A program made the position numbers and the translations under genes. From the IMG/VR virus record IMGVR_UViG_3300042386_001493, positions 1 to 64,000 of that record: a DNA stretch of 64,000 nt; one strand, written 5' to 3'. Positions 19,501 through 27,785 of the stretch are shown here, one piece after another (position 1 is the stretch's first letter; every line of letters begins with the position of its first letter). The notes under the pieces were generated by a model. It worked only from the letters and a program-made list of their open reading frames with translations. It was not told the origin of the DNA and made no database searches. This DNA is from a virus.

Positions 19501-22500
19501 TTAATGCATCTACAAGTTGTTGATTTTGAACAATTGCTTCAAGTCCTAGTTGAATGCTTGCAGCATCAAGTTTTGCATTTGCTTGCTGAACTTTATTTAA
19601 ATCAAATGCTGATTTAGTTAATAATGCAATTGATGCGGCTAAAGCAATTGGGGCGCCAAGACCTCCAGTTCCAGCCGTAACTGCGCCTGCTCCTAAAAGA
19701 ATACCAGCAATTCCCTGTGCAGCGGTTCCAGCACTTACTTGTTTTCTATTGTTTTGTGCCTGATCAAATGCTGTTTGTAAGTTTGTTGCAGAATCTTTTT
19801 TAATTGCTAATGCAATTTGAAGTGGATCTTTAGTTAAATTTTCGCCATTTATACCAAATAAAGATACAAGTTCTCCACTAATCATTAATGGTATTTCATA
19901 ACTGCCTAGTTTTTCTCCTAATGCTGAAGCAATACTCTTTGCTTGTTCTGTTGTAACTACTCCCTGCAATATTGCAGTTGATAATTGATTTGCCATATTT
20001 GTTGCAATTTCTTTATCTGTTTTTCCTGCTTTTCCTTGAGTAGCAATATCTGCAATTAAACTTTTTCCAAATTCACTTTCTAAAACATTTTGTCCAAATT
20101 TTCTTTGTTGGTCAACAGTTCCAGAAATAAGGTTTTGTCTTTTTCGATCTGCAGACTCTTTTGATGAAACTGTTCCAGTAATTTTTGATAACTCAATTAA
20201 TTTAGTGTTGGTCATTGACATAGCCTTAGCAAGATTTATGCCTTCTTGTCTAGCCTTTTCCATATCTTTATTAAACTTATAAATTACTGCGGTAATAGAA
20301 ACTAGCCCTGCAACAAATAATCCAAGTGGATTAGTAAGCATAGGGGCAATACTTGCAAGAGCAGAGACACCCATCATCGCCATACCCACGCTATTGTTAC
20401 CAGTCATGAATCCTGCCATTGCTCCAATACCCGCAATTCCAGCAACAGGGCCAGCAACCGATCCAACTCTTTGTGCTCTTTGTGCTCTTACTTCACGTTT
20501 TTGTTCTTTTAATTGTTGTTTGGTTAATGGGGCTGCCTGTGTAGCAAGTTTGTTTTTGTCTTCAATTGTTTTTAATTCTTGTTTTAATGCAACAAGTCTT
20601 CTTTGCTCTACCTTTTCAATTTGACGCCTTAATGATTTTTGTTCAGAACGGAATTGTTTCTCTATTGCTGAAATAGCCATTCCTGGTGATGTTCTAGCAT
20701 CAATTTTTGGAGCATCTGATAGCCCTGCAACTTTTGGTGTTGGTCCAAATTTTCCAAATTTACGAACACTTGCTACTTGTGCTGGATTAAGATTTGTAAC
20801 TCTGTTGTCAAGAGATGGATTTTTAGTTGGCGTTCTGCTACTTCTTGGTTCTGTGTTTTGAGAACTAAATTGAGTAAAGCCTTTATTATTAAGAATTCCT
20901 TCTTTGTTTTGCATAACGGCATATGTTTTTTTATTTACAAAACTTGGCTTGTCTCCAAGTTTAATAATTGATCGTGAAATTTCTTTCCAAATTTGTGGAG
21001 TTCTTACTGCCGATACACCAAGAATACCTTTTGCTTGATAAATCTTTGAAATATTTACTTTGCCTGAATTGTGTGCTTTAACTTCAAGATCTGCTATTCT
21101 TGCAAGGTGTCCTAATTGTTTTGCATTTGTTGGTTGTTTTTCTTGTTGTGCAAAAGCATAACTTTGTTTTAATTTTGAAATATCTCTATCTGTATATCCT
21201 AGTTCTTTTAATATTCTAGGATCATTAATAAGTTTTCCAACAGATTTTTTACCAGCACGGTTTAAATATTGACCAATGCCTTCATGATCAGAAATTGTAA
21301 GCCCACTTTGCCATTTAGTTTTTGGATCTAATGGTTTAAATATATGGGATTCTGATTTCTTTCCCATAAATTTGTTAATTTCATTTGTTGTCAAACCCTG
21401 TTTTCTTAGTTCTTTAGTAAGAGCAAGGTTTTCTCTATCTAAACCAAGTCCAGCAGTTTTTTGATTGTATTTTTGTCTTAATTCTCTTACTTCTCGTGGA
21501 GCACCACTTCCTGCTTTTCCAAGTCTACCAATATATCTATTAAGTGTTTCTGGAATAGTTTTTCTCGTAGACATCGTTCCATATTGGCTAGGTGCTTCTT
21601 TAAAGGCATATTTTATTTGACGGTCAAGTTGTTCTTTAGTAAAAGTAGATTGTATAATACCTTTTTTATCACTGTAAATATATTTTCCAGATTTTTCATC
21701 ATAGGTAATTCTTGAAAGAAGTTCTTGGAATCCTTCTCTGTTCTTTTTGTATGCTTGTTGTGCTTCAGTATCTACTCCTAAGTTGCGGCCATACTTTAAC
21801 TCTATTTCTTTTTGCAATGTTTGATTTGGTGTTCCTGAAGTTTTTCCACTTAGTGCTTGTAAAACAGAAGAGTCTTCTCTATTATATTGTGCTTGTTGTC
21901 CTGCTCTTACTCCAGCAACCATGTTTGCACCGCCACCAGTACCTGCTGTTTTTTCTCTTATTCTGTTGATTGCTTCATCTAGGTTGGTGCCTGCGGGTAA
22001 GGATCTAAACCTTCCAGCCCCAGTAGTTCCATCATCAAATGCTTGTAGTTTTCCATTGACCATTGCATCAATGATTGGCTGGAATCTTGGATCTTGTGCT
22101 ACGTCAGTTGGGATTACCGCTTCTCCAGGCATTAATACTGCTGGTACGTTATCCTTATTTCCTGTTCCTGGAACATAGGTTGACCCCCTTGCAAACTTTT
22201 TAGGAGTAAACCTTCCACCTGGCATCATCATACCTGGATTTGCCATAGCAAATCTTGTTGCTGCTACGGTTGCATCAATATAGGCTTGACGTAATAATCT
22301 AACTGCCGTTGTTTCTACTGCAAATGATTGCGTTAGGCGTGTATGAGCCTGATTTAAAGATGCCGCTACTGTGGCTGCTTCTAGTTGTTCGCTATTTAAA
22401 TAACTTGTTTGTTGGGCAAGAAGGTTTGTATTTGTCCCAGCCCTTAAAAATCCAGAACGCATTGTTATAAATAGTTTTATTATGTTTGCAACACCGTTGG

Positions 22501-24196
22501 CAAGTAAGCCAAAAGTCATTAATAGCACTGGTCCAATAACTCCAACAAGGGTTGATGCTACAACAATAAACTTCTTAGTGCCCTCACCAAGATTATCAAA
22601 CTTGTCTAATAGCCTACCAACTACTTGAACAATTGGTGTAACTGCTTCTAAAAATGTTTTTCCTATCGGCGCTATAGCAACCTTAAGTTTTTCTATTGAC
22701 TCTTTAAAATTAGTTCCAACAGCATCTTCTAAAACACCTAATTCTCGTTCAGATAATATTGCAAGTTCTTCAATTGAAGCCCCCGCAAGATTTAAAACCC
22801 TAGCAGCCTGAGTTCCTTCTTTTGTTACGTTTTGAAATAAAGTTGATAGTCTTGAAAATTGAAACTTACCAAATAGTTGTTCAATAGCACGAGCACGGTT
22901 TAGAGGATCAAGAGTATCTAATGCCTTAGAAAAATCAATTACTGTGTTTCTTATGTTTCCTTTATTAGTTTCAACAATTGCATTAATGTTTACCCCAAGT
23001 TTTCCAAGAAATGCTGCTGCCTTGTCTGATGGATTAATTAAAGAGGCAAGACCTGATTTAAGGGCGTTAGCACCTTCTGATGCATTAATACCACCTTCTT
23101 TCATTGCTGTTAAGAAAAATGCTAGATCTTCAACAGATCCACCAAGTTGTTTTACTACTGGTCCTGCTTTAGGAATTGCTTCTGTTAAATCTTCAATAGA
23201 TACTACAGTTTGGTTTTCAACTGCGTTAAGAAAATTAATTTTACTTGCTAAATCTTCTGCTGCTACACCAAAAGCATTTGTTACTGATATTGTTGTTTCT
23301 AATGCTTGTGCTTGCTCTACTCCGCCAAGAACTGCAAGGCGAGTTGCTTGTGCTACTTGGGCTGTAAGTTCTGCCCCTGTTTTACCCATTGCTGCGGCAT
23401 TAGCAGCCATTTCCATAGTTTCTGTAACTGCAACACCATATTTTGTAAATTCTTTGGCAAGTTGTTCTACATCAGCCAAAGCCTTATTGGTCTGGTCAGT
23501 TGTTGTAAACATATCTCCATAAACACGTTTAAACCTAATGGCTTGTTTTTCAAGATCCATAAATGTTTTAGCAGCGGCGGTACCAAAATAAGCAAGGGGA
23601 ATTGTAAAGCCAACCATAAGTTGACGTCCTGCCCACTGTGTATTCTTACCAAAATTTAAAAGGTTAGTAGATCCCTGTTTTAATAGTTGATTTAACAATG
23701 CTTGTTTTTGTGCTGCTACTGCTAATTTTGTAGAGTAGTCTTTCATGTTTAAAGTGTTTGGAGTTATTGAAATTGCTTTCATTGCTCCAGAAGCATCACG
23801 ACCCATCTTGATATACTGGGTCTGCATCTTCTTAACACGCTCTTCGGCCACCTTGCCAATTGTGTTAAATTCTTGTTTAAATAATCTGCCAAATGTTTTT
23901 GTAGATCCGCCTGCATAACGGAAATACTCACGCATAGAGAGTTTATTTGTCTCCAGTGCGTGAGTAAATGATTCTGTTGAGGTTCTTACTAACCCCATTT
24001 GTGCACGGAATTTACCCGTTGCATTTATTGAATTTAAAAGATTGGTCTGCAAGCCTTTTTGAGCGGCTGCTGCGGCAGCGCTACTTTTTGCTACAGATGA
24101 ATGGAAGGTTGCTAATTGACGTTGGAGATTTTTAAGTTCTGCCAGTGCCGCCGACGTATCAATATGTACGCCAATATTAGCATTTACATCAGCCAT
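16526..24196 (-). CDS. Tape measure protein
   Basis: A 2556-residue protein, largest in the window, that sets tail length and is packed inside the tail tube. It has the expected pattern: long helical and coiled-coil stretches rich in Ala, Lys, Gln and Glu, and a conserved N-terminal region (EDLTEAIPKAGPVVKQLGG, then AMKEGGINASEGANALKSG). Hydrophobic segments near residues 535-575 and about 1250-1310 could cross the host membrane. It has two copies of a glycine-rich DNVPAVLMPGEAVIP / TDTIPAMLTPGEFVV motif near residues 675 and 2475. At about 1.5 angstrom per residue the tail would be roughly 380 nm long. It follows the tail chaperone genes, as expected. No peptidase or muralytic domain was recognised. 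Confidence 0.93.
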   Translation of the reverse strand: MADVNANIGVHIDTSAALAELKNLQRQLATFHSSVAKSSAAAAAAQKGLQTNLLNSINATGKFRAQMGLVRTSTESFTHALETNKLSMREYFRYAGGSTKTFGRLFKQEFNTIGKVAEERVKKMQTQYIKMGRDASGAMKAISITPNTLNMKDYSTKLAVAAQKQALLNQLLKQGSTNLLNFGKNTQWAGRQLMVGFTIPLAYFGTAAAKTFMDLEKQAIRFKRVYGDMFTTTDQTNKALADVEQLAKEFTKYGVAVTETMEMAANAAAMGKTGAELTAQVAQATRLAVLGGVEQAQALETTISVTNAFGVAAEDLASKINFLNAVENQTVVSIEDLTEAIPKAGPVVKQLGGSVEDLAFFLTAMKEGGINASEGANALKSGLASLINPSDKAAAFLGKLGVNINAIVETNKGNIRNTVIDFSKALDTLDPLNRARAIEQLFGKFQFSRLSTLFQNVTKEGTQAARVLNLAGASIEELAILSERELGVLEDAVGTNFKESIEKLKVAIAPIGKTFLEAVTPIVQVVGRLLDKFDNLGEGTKKFIVVASTLVGVIGPVLLMTFGLLANGVANIIKLFITMRSGFLRAGTNTNLLAQQTSYLNSEQLEAATVAASLNQAHTRLTQSFAVETTAVRLLRQAYIDATVAATRFAMANPGMMMPGGRFTPKKFARGSTYVPGTGNKDNVPAVLMPGEAVIPTDVAQDPRFQPIIDAMVNGKLQAFDDGTTGAGRFRSLPAGTNLDEAINRIREKTAGTGGGANMVAGVRAGQQAQYNREDSSVLQALSGKTSGTPNQTLQKEIELKYGRNLGVDTEAQQAYKKNREGFQELLSRITYDEKSGKYIYSDKKGIIQSTFTKEQLDRQIKYAFKEAPSQYGTMSTRKTIPETLNRYIGRLGKAGSGAPREVRELRQKYNQKTAGLGLDRENLALTKELRKQGLTTNEINKFMGKKSESHIFKPLDPKTKWQSGLTISDHEGIGQYLNRAGKKSVGKLINDPRILKELGYTDRDISKLKQSYAFAQQEKQPTNAKQLGHLARIADLEVKAHNSGKVNISKIYQAKGILGVSAVRTPQIWKEISRSIIKLGDKPSFVNKKTYAVMQNKEGILNNKGFTQFSSQNTEPRSSRTPTKNPSLDNRVTNLNPAQVASVRKFGKFGPTPKVAGLSDAPKIDARTSPGMAISAIEKQFRSEQKSLRRQIEKVEQRRLVALKQELKTIEDKNKLATQAAPLTKQQLKEQKREVRAQRAQRVGSVAGPVAGIAGIGAMAGFMTGNNSVGMAMMGVSALASIAPMLTNPLGLFVAGLVSITAVIYKFNKDMEKARQEGINLAKAMSMTNTKLIELSKITGTVSSKESADRKRQNLISGTVDQQRKFGQNVLESEFGKSLIADIATQGKAGKTDKEIATNMANQLSTAILQGVVTTEQAKSIASALGEKLGSYEIPLMISGELVSLFGINGENLTKDPLQIALAIKKDSATNLQTAFDQAQNNRKQVSAGTAAQGIAGILLGAGAVTAGTGGLGAPIALAASIALLTKSAFDLNKVQQANAKLDAASIQLGLEAIVQNQQLVDALNQQYDLKLKNAKTEKEIKDIEDQRKIGLDSLNNANQQTINDVIKLSGQISTENFDKAIGTSIDNLYKNASDAIKVFKDIAKDELNDLANTDFKKVIQIGFASGELSPNAVIALLDASKQVPEIQAKINTVVGKEGFAGASTLLELITQTGTNAKTIDLMLNYINTNEVAFDKDMTALDILAKFQQKYGVQLDLTTNGVKQLTVANDALSKISILPDKIDKTVVQKLAGENPTLFADALTNFDKLSEGKPLINKTLLVNYLVGKVDPQIRAAALAEFKGMSEQDAIAAYLAKGFNAAIEKGTNKGATPGSGERDTTLDELLKRLKLVRDASVNARGGIDELRRVMNSSGGDIKIFKGINQQLRAQGINQELIDFISDLDPAIQKKFITIKNGIVKITADGKKLAKALNEATLGEFEDNARSQTQVLRAQSATFTNLKAAGLSAAEALEIVTNEQIALAFASGKTKEEIDRMIATLRELKRNQTRTQDIINPAERIKKEVSMAMEYFDVIEREARNIYQPQIDAANKLIDANEKLIDIQQRLMEENYDRPIALLNAQSTILNHDLSLIDKAAESINKKYDAQEKALQQISDITDDIAAKESSRITIADALTRGDLSAAAKAIQQQRAEEARKAKERNSNLLQVAREKEIGKLTNTNGLTRVQIEEKLYTISEKVYALDQDSLKVSAEILRLQDANYNINKLSILPLQAKLQAELDAIEAQRAKWEAVALGVDGARVRGVEYQAVLRGHEDTLKRMKALWDGITSKELGAASLLTFANPAAETDAEKVARITKENNDSLAESRAQLADLTNIMKDLQKTPISKPPTNTNTAYNQGLSGGLYGPTPVMPTIVPKPASTASASGPRGGGYTIIPPTKTSYNPLSSFSAAATPTVSYRARAMGGIIPKYYVSGGYSRGTDTIPAMLTPGEFVVRRNAVDSFGVNNLNKINDGSYGGSSVYNYSLNVNVKSDSSPDDIAKTVMTQIRRIDNQRIKGQK

Positions 24197-24218
24197 TCAT
24201 TTACACCTCTTTTATTAT

Positions 24219-24551
24219 TTAGTTGTTTGCAAGCACTGTATTTAAAAGAGCGTTTGCATCTGCTAGTTTAACTCCAGAAGCGGCTTCAATAATTTTATAA
24301 ACTGTTGGAAGGTCTAAGACCTCTTCTAGTTTACTAATATCTTTAGACAGGTCTGGATTGTACTGCTCCATAGCAATTTGTACGCACTCAATAAGAAGAG
24401 TCATTGACTTATCGTTATCTTCTGCTACCCCTGCTACCTGCTCAAACTTTTTCATAAATGGACGAAGCAGAGAAATCTTAAGTGAGCGTACCTTAATTTT
24501 TGTGCCGTCCATGAGAACAAGTTCTTCACCCTCGTGTACTGTTGTTGCCAT
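24219..24551 (-). CDS. Tail assembly chaperone, short paralogue
   Basis: A 110-residue protein directly upstream of the tape measure gene. It matches the N-terminal 100 or so residues of the adjacent 231-residue protein. Shared positions include MATT, the DGT turn, LKI..LR.FM, LIECV.I.M.QY.P and D.PTVYK...AA.G.K. It thus corresponds to the G-only form of tail chaperones, which coat the tape measure until the tube polymerises. It has its own strong Shine-Dalgarno (AGGAGG) and its own TGCTATAAT promoter motif at 24581-24589, so it can be expressed separately from its neighbour. Confidence 0.75.
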   Translation of the reverse strand: MATTVHEGEELVLMDGTKIKVRSLKISLLRPFMKKFEQVAGVAEDNDKSMTLLIECVQIAMEQYNPDLSKDISKLEEVLDLPTVYKIIEAASGVKLADANALLNTVLANN

Positions 24552-24580
24552 TTGTGTATCCTCCTATATAGGCTATGTCA

Positions 24581-24589
24581 ATTATAGCA
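24581..24589 (-). promoter_or_regulatory. Extended -10 promoter for short tail chaperone
   Basis: TGCTATAAT lies 29 bases before the ATG of the short chaperone, in the 46-base gap between the two chaperone genes. A CTATG/CATAG inverted pair flanks it. It allows independent expression of the short form. Confidence 0.6.
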
Positions 24590-24597
24590 TAGGGAAG

Positions 24598-25293
24598 TTA
24601 TTTTGTTAGATCTTCGTAATCCAAACCCATACCTATACCAAACCCTGCTTTCTGTGCATTAGGTCCTTGTAATGCTAAAATATCGTTGCCGTCAACAGTT
24701 TTTCCTTTGCTAAAAACTCTTGCTTTCATATCTTCCCATTCCCTTTGACCTTTATCTTTATTTGATTCTTTGTCTAGGTCTACCCCCTGAATTGCAGCCA
24801 AGAATTTTTTTTCTGTATAGTCTAATTCTCTAATTACCTCTAGGGTTGCCATTAACTCTGGCATTGATAAAGAAGTTTCTAACTCTTGGTAGTCTTTCCA
24901 AATACCGAGCAAAAATACCTCTGCTTCTAGTTTTGCAAGGTCTAGGGTTTCCCAGGTTTGACCACTACCAATTGCTTGATCCTTTACTGGCTCTTCTAAC
25001 TTTTTATTAATCTTAATGCCAGCAGCGGCATCTAGTACTTTATATACGGTGGGCATATCTATACTGTCCTCAACATCCTTAACAGTACCTGAAATTTTAG
25101 GATAGTATTGTTTCATACAGATTCTAACACATTCTATTAATATACCAATTGCGTCATCATCATTTTTTGTGTTTTTAATATTATTAAATGTCAACATGAA
25201 CTCACGAAGATATTTTATTTTTAATGGTATTATTTCTAATTCTGTCCCATCAAATAAATAGACTATATCACTTTTATATATTGTAGTTGCCAT
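24598..25293 (-). CDS. Tail assembly chaperone, long fused form
   Basis: A 231-residue protein. The first 100 or so residues are homologous to the downstream short chaperone. The remainder (LELETSLS-like LETSLSMPELM, then KKFLAAIQGVDLD and a charged tail) looks like the T extension normally reached by ribosomal frameshifting. Here the two parts are joined in one open frame. A TGATAGAAT motif ends eight bases before the ATG and there is no Shine-Dalgarno, so a leaderless transcript is likely. The gene follows the tail tube gene and its terminator, so it opens the tail-assembly transcription unit. Confidence 0.72.
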   Translation of the reverse strand: MATTIYKSDIVYLFDGTELEIIPLKIKYLREFMLTFNNIKNTKNDDDAIGILIECVRICMKQYYPKISGTVKDVEDSIDMPTVYKVLDAAAGIKINKKLEEPVKDQAIGSGQTWETLDLAKLEAEVFLLGIWKDYQELETSLSMPELMATLEVIRELDYTEKKFLAAIQGVDLDKESNKDKGQREWEDMKARVFSKGKTVDGNDILALQGPNAQKAGFGIGMGLDYEDLTK

Positions 25294-25301
25294 AGAATTC
25301 T

Positions 25302-25310
25302 ATTCTATCA
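25302..25310 (-). promoter_or_regulatory. Extended -10 promoter for long tail chaperone
   Basis: TGATAGAAT, one mismatch from the consensus seen elsewhere, ends eight bases before the ATG. No Shine-Dalgarno is present, so the transcript would be leaderless. Confidence 0.5.
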
Positions 25311-25317
25311 CAAACAC

Positions 25318-25347
25318 AACAAAAAACCCACCTCCGAAGAAGTGGGT
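25318..25347 (-). terminator. Intrinsic terminator after tail tube gene
   Basis: In the leftward sense ACCCAC and GTGGGT pair around a 10-base loop (25326-25331 with 25342-25347) and are followed by a run of six T. It separates the abundant tail tube message from the tail chaperones. Confidence 0.8.
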
Positions 25348-25369
25348 ATTTGTTTAATCTGAATTTAGA

Positions 25370-26002
25370 TTATGATTGACCGTATGTGCGATCTACGATT
25401 TTACCGTAAGATCCTGATGTATCTTCTGGCAATAAACGGAATGATACTTCAAACATTGAAGCCTCATCACGCTTTGCTGATACAGTTACGTTTTCAATTG
25501 ACAAAGCACGGTATGCTGTGTAAACTCTTTCAACATCGGCTGCAGTTGCTGGGTTTCCAGTTCCTGGGCCAACAGCAACTAATCCTCGCTCCAATGGAAC
25601 TTCTCCAATGTCGCCAGCAGAAAGATTTAATGTTCTTCCTGTAGATGCTGCCTTGTTTCCTGAAATTTCGTCATCAGAATACGCTAGAGCAAGAAGCAAG
25701 TTTTCTAAAGTTGCTTCGGCAAAGGCTGTTGCAAGATTTACCTGCATACCTTGCTTAAATAGTCTAGCAACGTCAAGAACCTGATCTACCTGGACTTCAC
25801 CGAAATCTGGTTGGAACTGTAATTCAAGACCGTTCATTGTATAACCTACGTTAGTGTAGTCTGCTTCATCTGTAAGTGTATCCTTAAAAGACTCACTTGC
25901 ATCAAATGTTTCCAGTGTTGCTGGAGTTAAAGTTGTGTCAGCAATAAAAAGTGCTGCTGCACCAACGATAATGTTGTTCGACGTACCACGGCTATATGGC
26001 AT
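25370..26002 (-). CDS. Major tail tube protein
   Basis: A 210-residue beta-rich protein with the order and size expected of a siphovirus tail tube subunit. It sits between the tail completion genes and the tail chaperones. It starts MPYSRGTSNNIIVGAAALFI and contains the paired-strand segment NGLELQFQPDFGEVQVD and a long helix (RLFKQGMQVNLATAFAEATL) typical of the tube fold. The ATG has AGAGGT upstream and a TGATATAAT motif about 62 bases upstream. The gene is followed by a strong intrinsic terminator, consistent with independent high expression. The exact family is not proved. Confidence 0.8.
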   Translation of the reverse strand: MPYSRGTSNNIIVGAAALFIADTTLTPATLETFDASESFKDTLTDEADYTNVGYTMNGLELQFQPDFGEVQVDQVLDVARLFKQGMQVNLATAFAEATLENLLLALAYSDDEISGNKAASTGRTLNLSAGDIGEVPLERGLVAVGPGTGNPATAADVERVYTAYRALSIENVTVSAKRDEASMFEVSFRLLPEDTSGSYGKIVDRTYGQS

Positions 26003-26064
26003 GTATTTTACCTCTTTTCATAATAGTAGATATTAAGTTGTATGGCGTTGTTTCCTCGATACTA

Positions 26065-26073
26065 ATTATATCA
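26065..26073 (-). promoter_or_regulatory. Extended -10 promoter for tail tube gene
   Basis: TGATATAAT lies 62 bases before the tail tube ATG, giving the longest leader among these promoters. The leader ends with AGAGGT and includes an out-of-frame upstream ATG at 26021. Confidence 0.55.
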
Positions 26074-26078
26074 CCGTT

Positions 26079-26657
26079 TTAAGAATATCGTTTATTTGAA
26101 CCTTGCACGCTTACCGTATGATAGTCATACTCAATAACTAACTTGTTTAGCCCCAAGGTTCTAGCAGAAGCCAACTCTACGATATCCCTGCTTTCATCTG
26201 CTTGATACACCTTCAAGTTATGAAAAAATACATTTTTAGGGATTACGGCACCCGCCTCATCCTCTATATCATTATTTGCTATCCAAAAGTTTAAGGCTTG
26301 GGCTGCAACATCTTCTCGATCAAGACATTCTATTATTACCCTAGTTGTATCAAATAATTTAGAAAGATTAGGGCTATAAATAAAATATATTAACTGTTCT
26401 CTTTTATGCTTGTAAAATGGGGTAGGTCTAAATCTCATAAGTCTATCAAATATAATTACGGTAGTATCAGGATTATTTCTAATAAAAGGAATGTCATTAT
26501 ATATACCTTCTACACTGTCAGGTACTTGAGCGGGAAAAAATGGCTGAAATGGTTCAAGTCCAGTTGGCATTAAATCAAACTCTTGAAGTTCGCTGTGAAT
26601 AAAAGCGTTAATAAATATTGGGGGAAACCCAGTTTCTTTTGATACTAAAGAGGTCAT
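26079..26657 (-). CDS. Putative tail terminator / completion protein
   Basis: A 192-residue protein between the connector genes and the tail tube gene, the standard place for the tail terminator. It contains YKHKREQLIYFIYSP and VIIECLDREDVAAQALNFW, a strand-helix pattern like that of gpU-type terminators. Near the C-terminus the strand LVIEYDYHTVSV is present. The role is inferred from gene order with moderate sequence support. Confidence 0.6.
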   Translation of the reverse strand: MTSLVSKETGFPPIFINAFIHSELQEFDLMPTGLEPFQPFFPAQVPDSVEGIYNDIPFIRNNPDTTVIIFDRLMRFRPTPFYKHKREQLIYFIYSPNLSKLFDTTRVIIECLDREDVAAQALNFWIANNDIEDEAGAVIPKNVFFHNLKVYQADESRDIVELASARTLGLNKLVIEYDYHTVSVQGSNKRYS

Positions 26658-26661
26658 AATA

Positions 26662-27339
26662 CTATTCTACACCAATCTTTGCATTAACAATCCATCTAAA
26701 TCCAGTATCTACACCTTTTGACTTGCCTAGTCTTGCCCCAGACTTTATTTGTTTTTTAAATATTACTGGTTTTTTAATGTAGTCATATATACCGCTAGCA
26801 CGTAAAAATGATTGTTTAAAATACCTTAAAATAAATTCGTCTATTGTTTTTTCAAAAGATCCTTGAGCCTGACTTCCTCCAGGATTTCTAACTGTTACAG
26901 AATTTTTAGTAAATACAGTTTCACCACCTTCATTAAAAACAAGAACTGGAGATTTTACTGGTTTAATGACAACTGGAATTCCTTCTTCCATAATCTTAGC
27001 CTTATTATAGAATGGCACATTTGATTCTTTTTTTACACTTCTTGATTGTGTAAATGTTGAATTAATGCTTAGTCCTAAATTGCTAACAGTATAATTAATG
27101 TTAAATAGTCTTGCGCTTGGACTGCCTGTTTGATACCACTCATATACGTGCTGAAGTGCTGCAGGATTTCCTCTTGCAGAAACATCTACATATTTAGCCA
27201 TTGCATCTATTGTTTCAATTCCTAAGTTTTTTAAAAAAATTGTTTTACCTTTTTGAGCACCATCTAAAAAACCAAATGCATATTGGACTATGTTGTTCAT
27301 TTCTTTATTAAAACTTGCTGTGTTGGTTCTAACTATCAT
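26662..27339 (-). CDS. Putative neck / tail completion protein
   Basis: A 225-residue protein with a helical N-terminus (VQYAFGFLDGAQKGKTIF) that resembles HK97 gp10-type neck proteins. It has a strand-rich middle and a basic C-terminus with FKKQIKSGARLGKSKG. It overlaps the head-closure gene by one base (TAATG-type junction) and precedes the terminator-like gene, as neck proteins do in other siphoviruses. It would help join the finished tail to the head. Confidence 0.6.
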   Translation of the reverse strand: MIVRTNTASFNKEMNNIVQYAFGFLDGAQKGKTIFLKNLGIETIDAMAKYVDVSARGNPAALQHVYEWYQTGSPSARLFNINYTVSNLGLSINSTFTQSRSVKKESNVPFYNKAKIMEEGIPVVIKPVKSPVLVFNEGGETVFTKNSVTVRNPGGSQAQGSFEKTIDEFILRYFKQSFLRASGIYDYIKKPVIFKKQIKSGARLGKSKGVDTGFRWIVNAKIGVE

Positions 27340-27785
27340 TAGTCTTCTACTGTTTGATTTTCTGTTCTACGTAATAAAAACTTAAAATATTCTACTGATC
27401 CAAAAGGACCAGAAAATGGTTCTACTGTTGCTATCTCATAGATTGTTCCACGTCCAGACCTTGACCCTGCTGTTTCTCTATAAATAAGTTCATCGTTAGC
27501 ATTACGAATATTTGTAATTAAAATGTTTGTAATAGCATTATCTGTTTTATTTGATGATACCCTAGGATCTGATTTTGTTCTTGCTATTAGTTTATTTTCA
27601 TGTTGTAGAAATGCTTCTGGTTTGATTTGTTCAGTACCCGCTCCACCTACAGATGTAGCATTACATATAATTGTTCTATCATAAAACCAAGTTCTGCTTG
27701 CTTGTCCGTATTGAGTTTGATTTATTATTGGATAGTATAAATCAGCCTTCATTGGATAAAGAAAGTCTGTTGTGCAGTCTTCCAT
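27339..27785 (-). CDS. Putative head closure protein
   Basis: A 148-residue protein of the right size and position for the head-closure (gp16-like) component between the adaptor and the neck gene. It starts MEDCTTDFLYPMKADLYYP and contains a beta-barrel-like middle (WFYDRTIICNATSVGG) and ends with YFKFLLRRTENQTVED. The junctions on both sides are TAATG-like overlaps, which indicates a tightly coupled connector operon. The role is assigned from order. Confidence 0.58.
   Translation of the reverse strand: MEDCTTDFLYPMKADLYYPIINQTQYGQASRTWFYDRTIICNATSVGGAGTEQIKPEAFLQHENKLIARTKSDPRVSSNKTDNAITNILITNIRNANDELIYRETAGSRSGRGTIYEIATVEPFSGPFGSVEYFKFLLRRTENQTVED

Noticed and set aside
22944-23522. Rightward 192-codon open frame inside the tape measure gene
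   Set aside because: It is the antisense of a strongly coding region, has no promoter or ribosome site, and its composition mirrors the tape measure.
25000-25005. AAAAAG as a -1 slippery site in the long tail chaperone
   Set aside because: The preceding base is T, so it is not a canonical X-XXY-YYZ heptamer. The main frame already contains the full extension. A -1 shift would give a short product, so it remains a remote possibility only.
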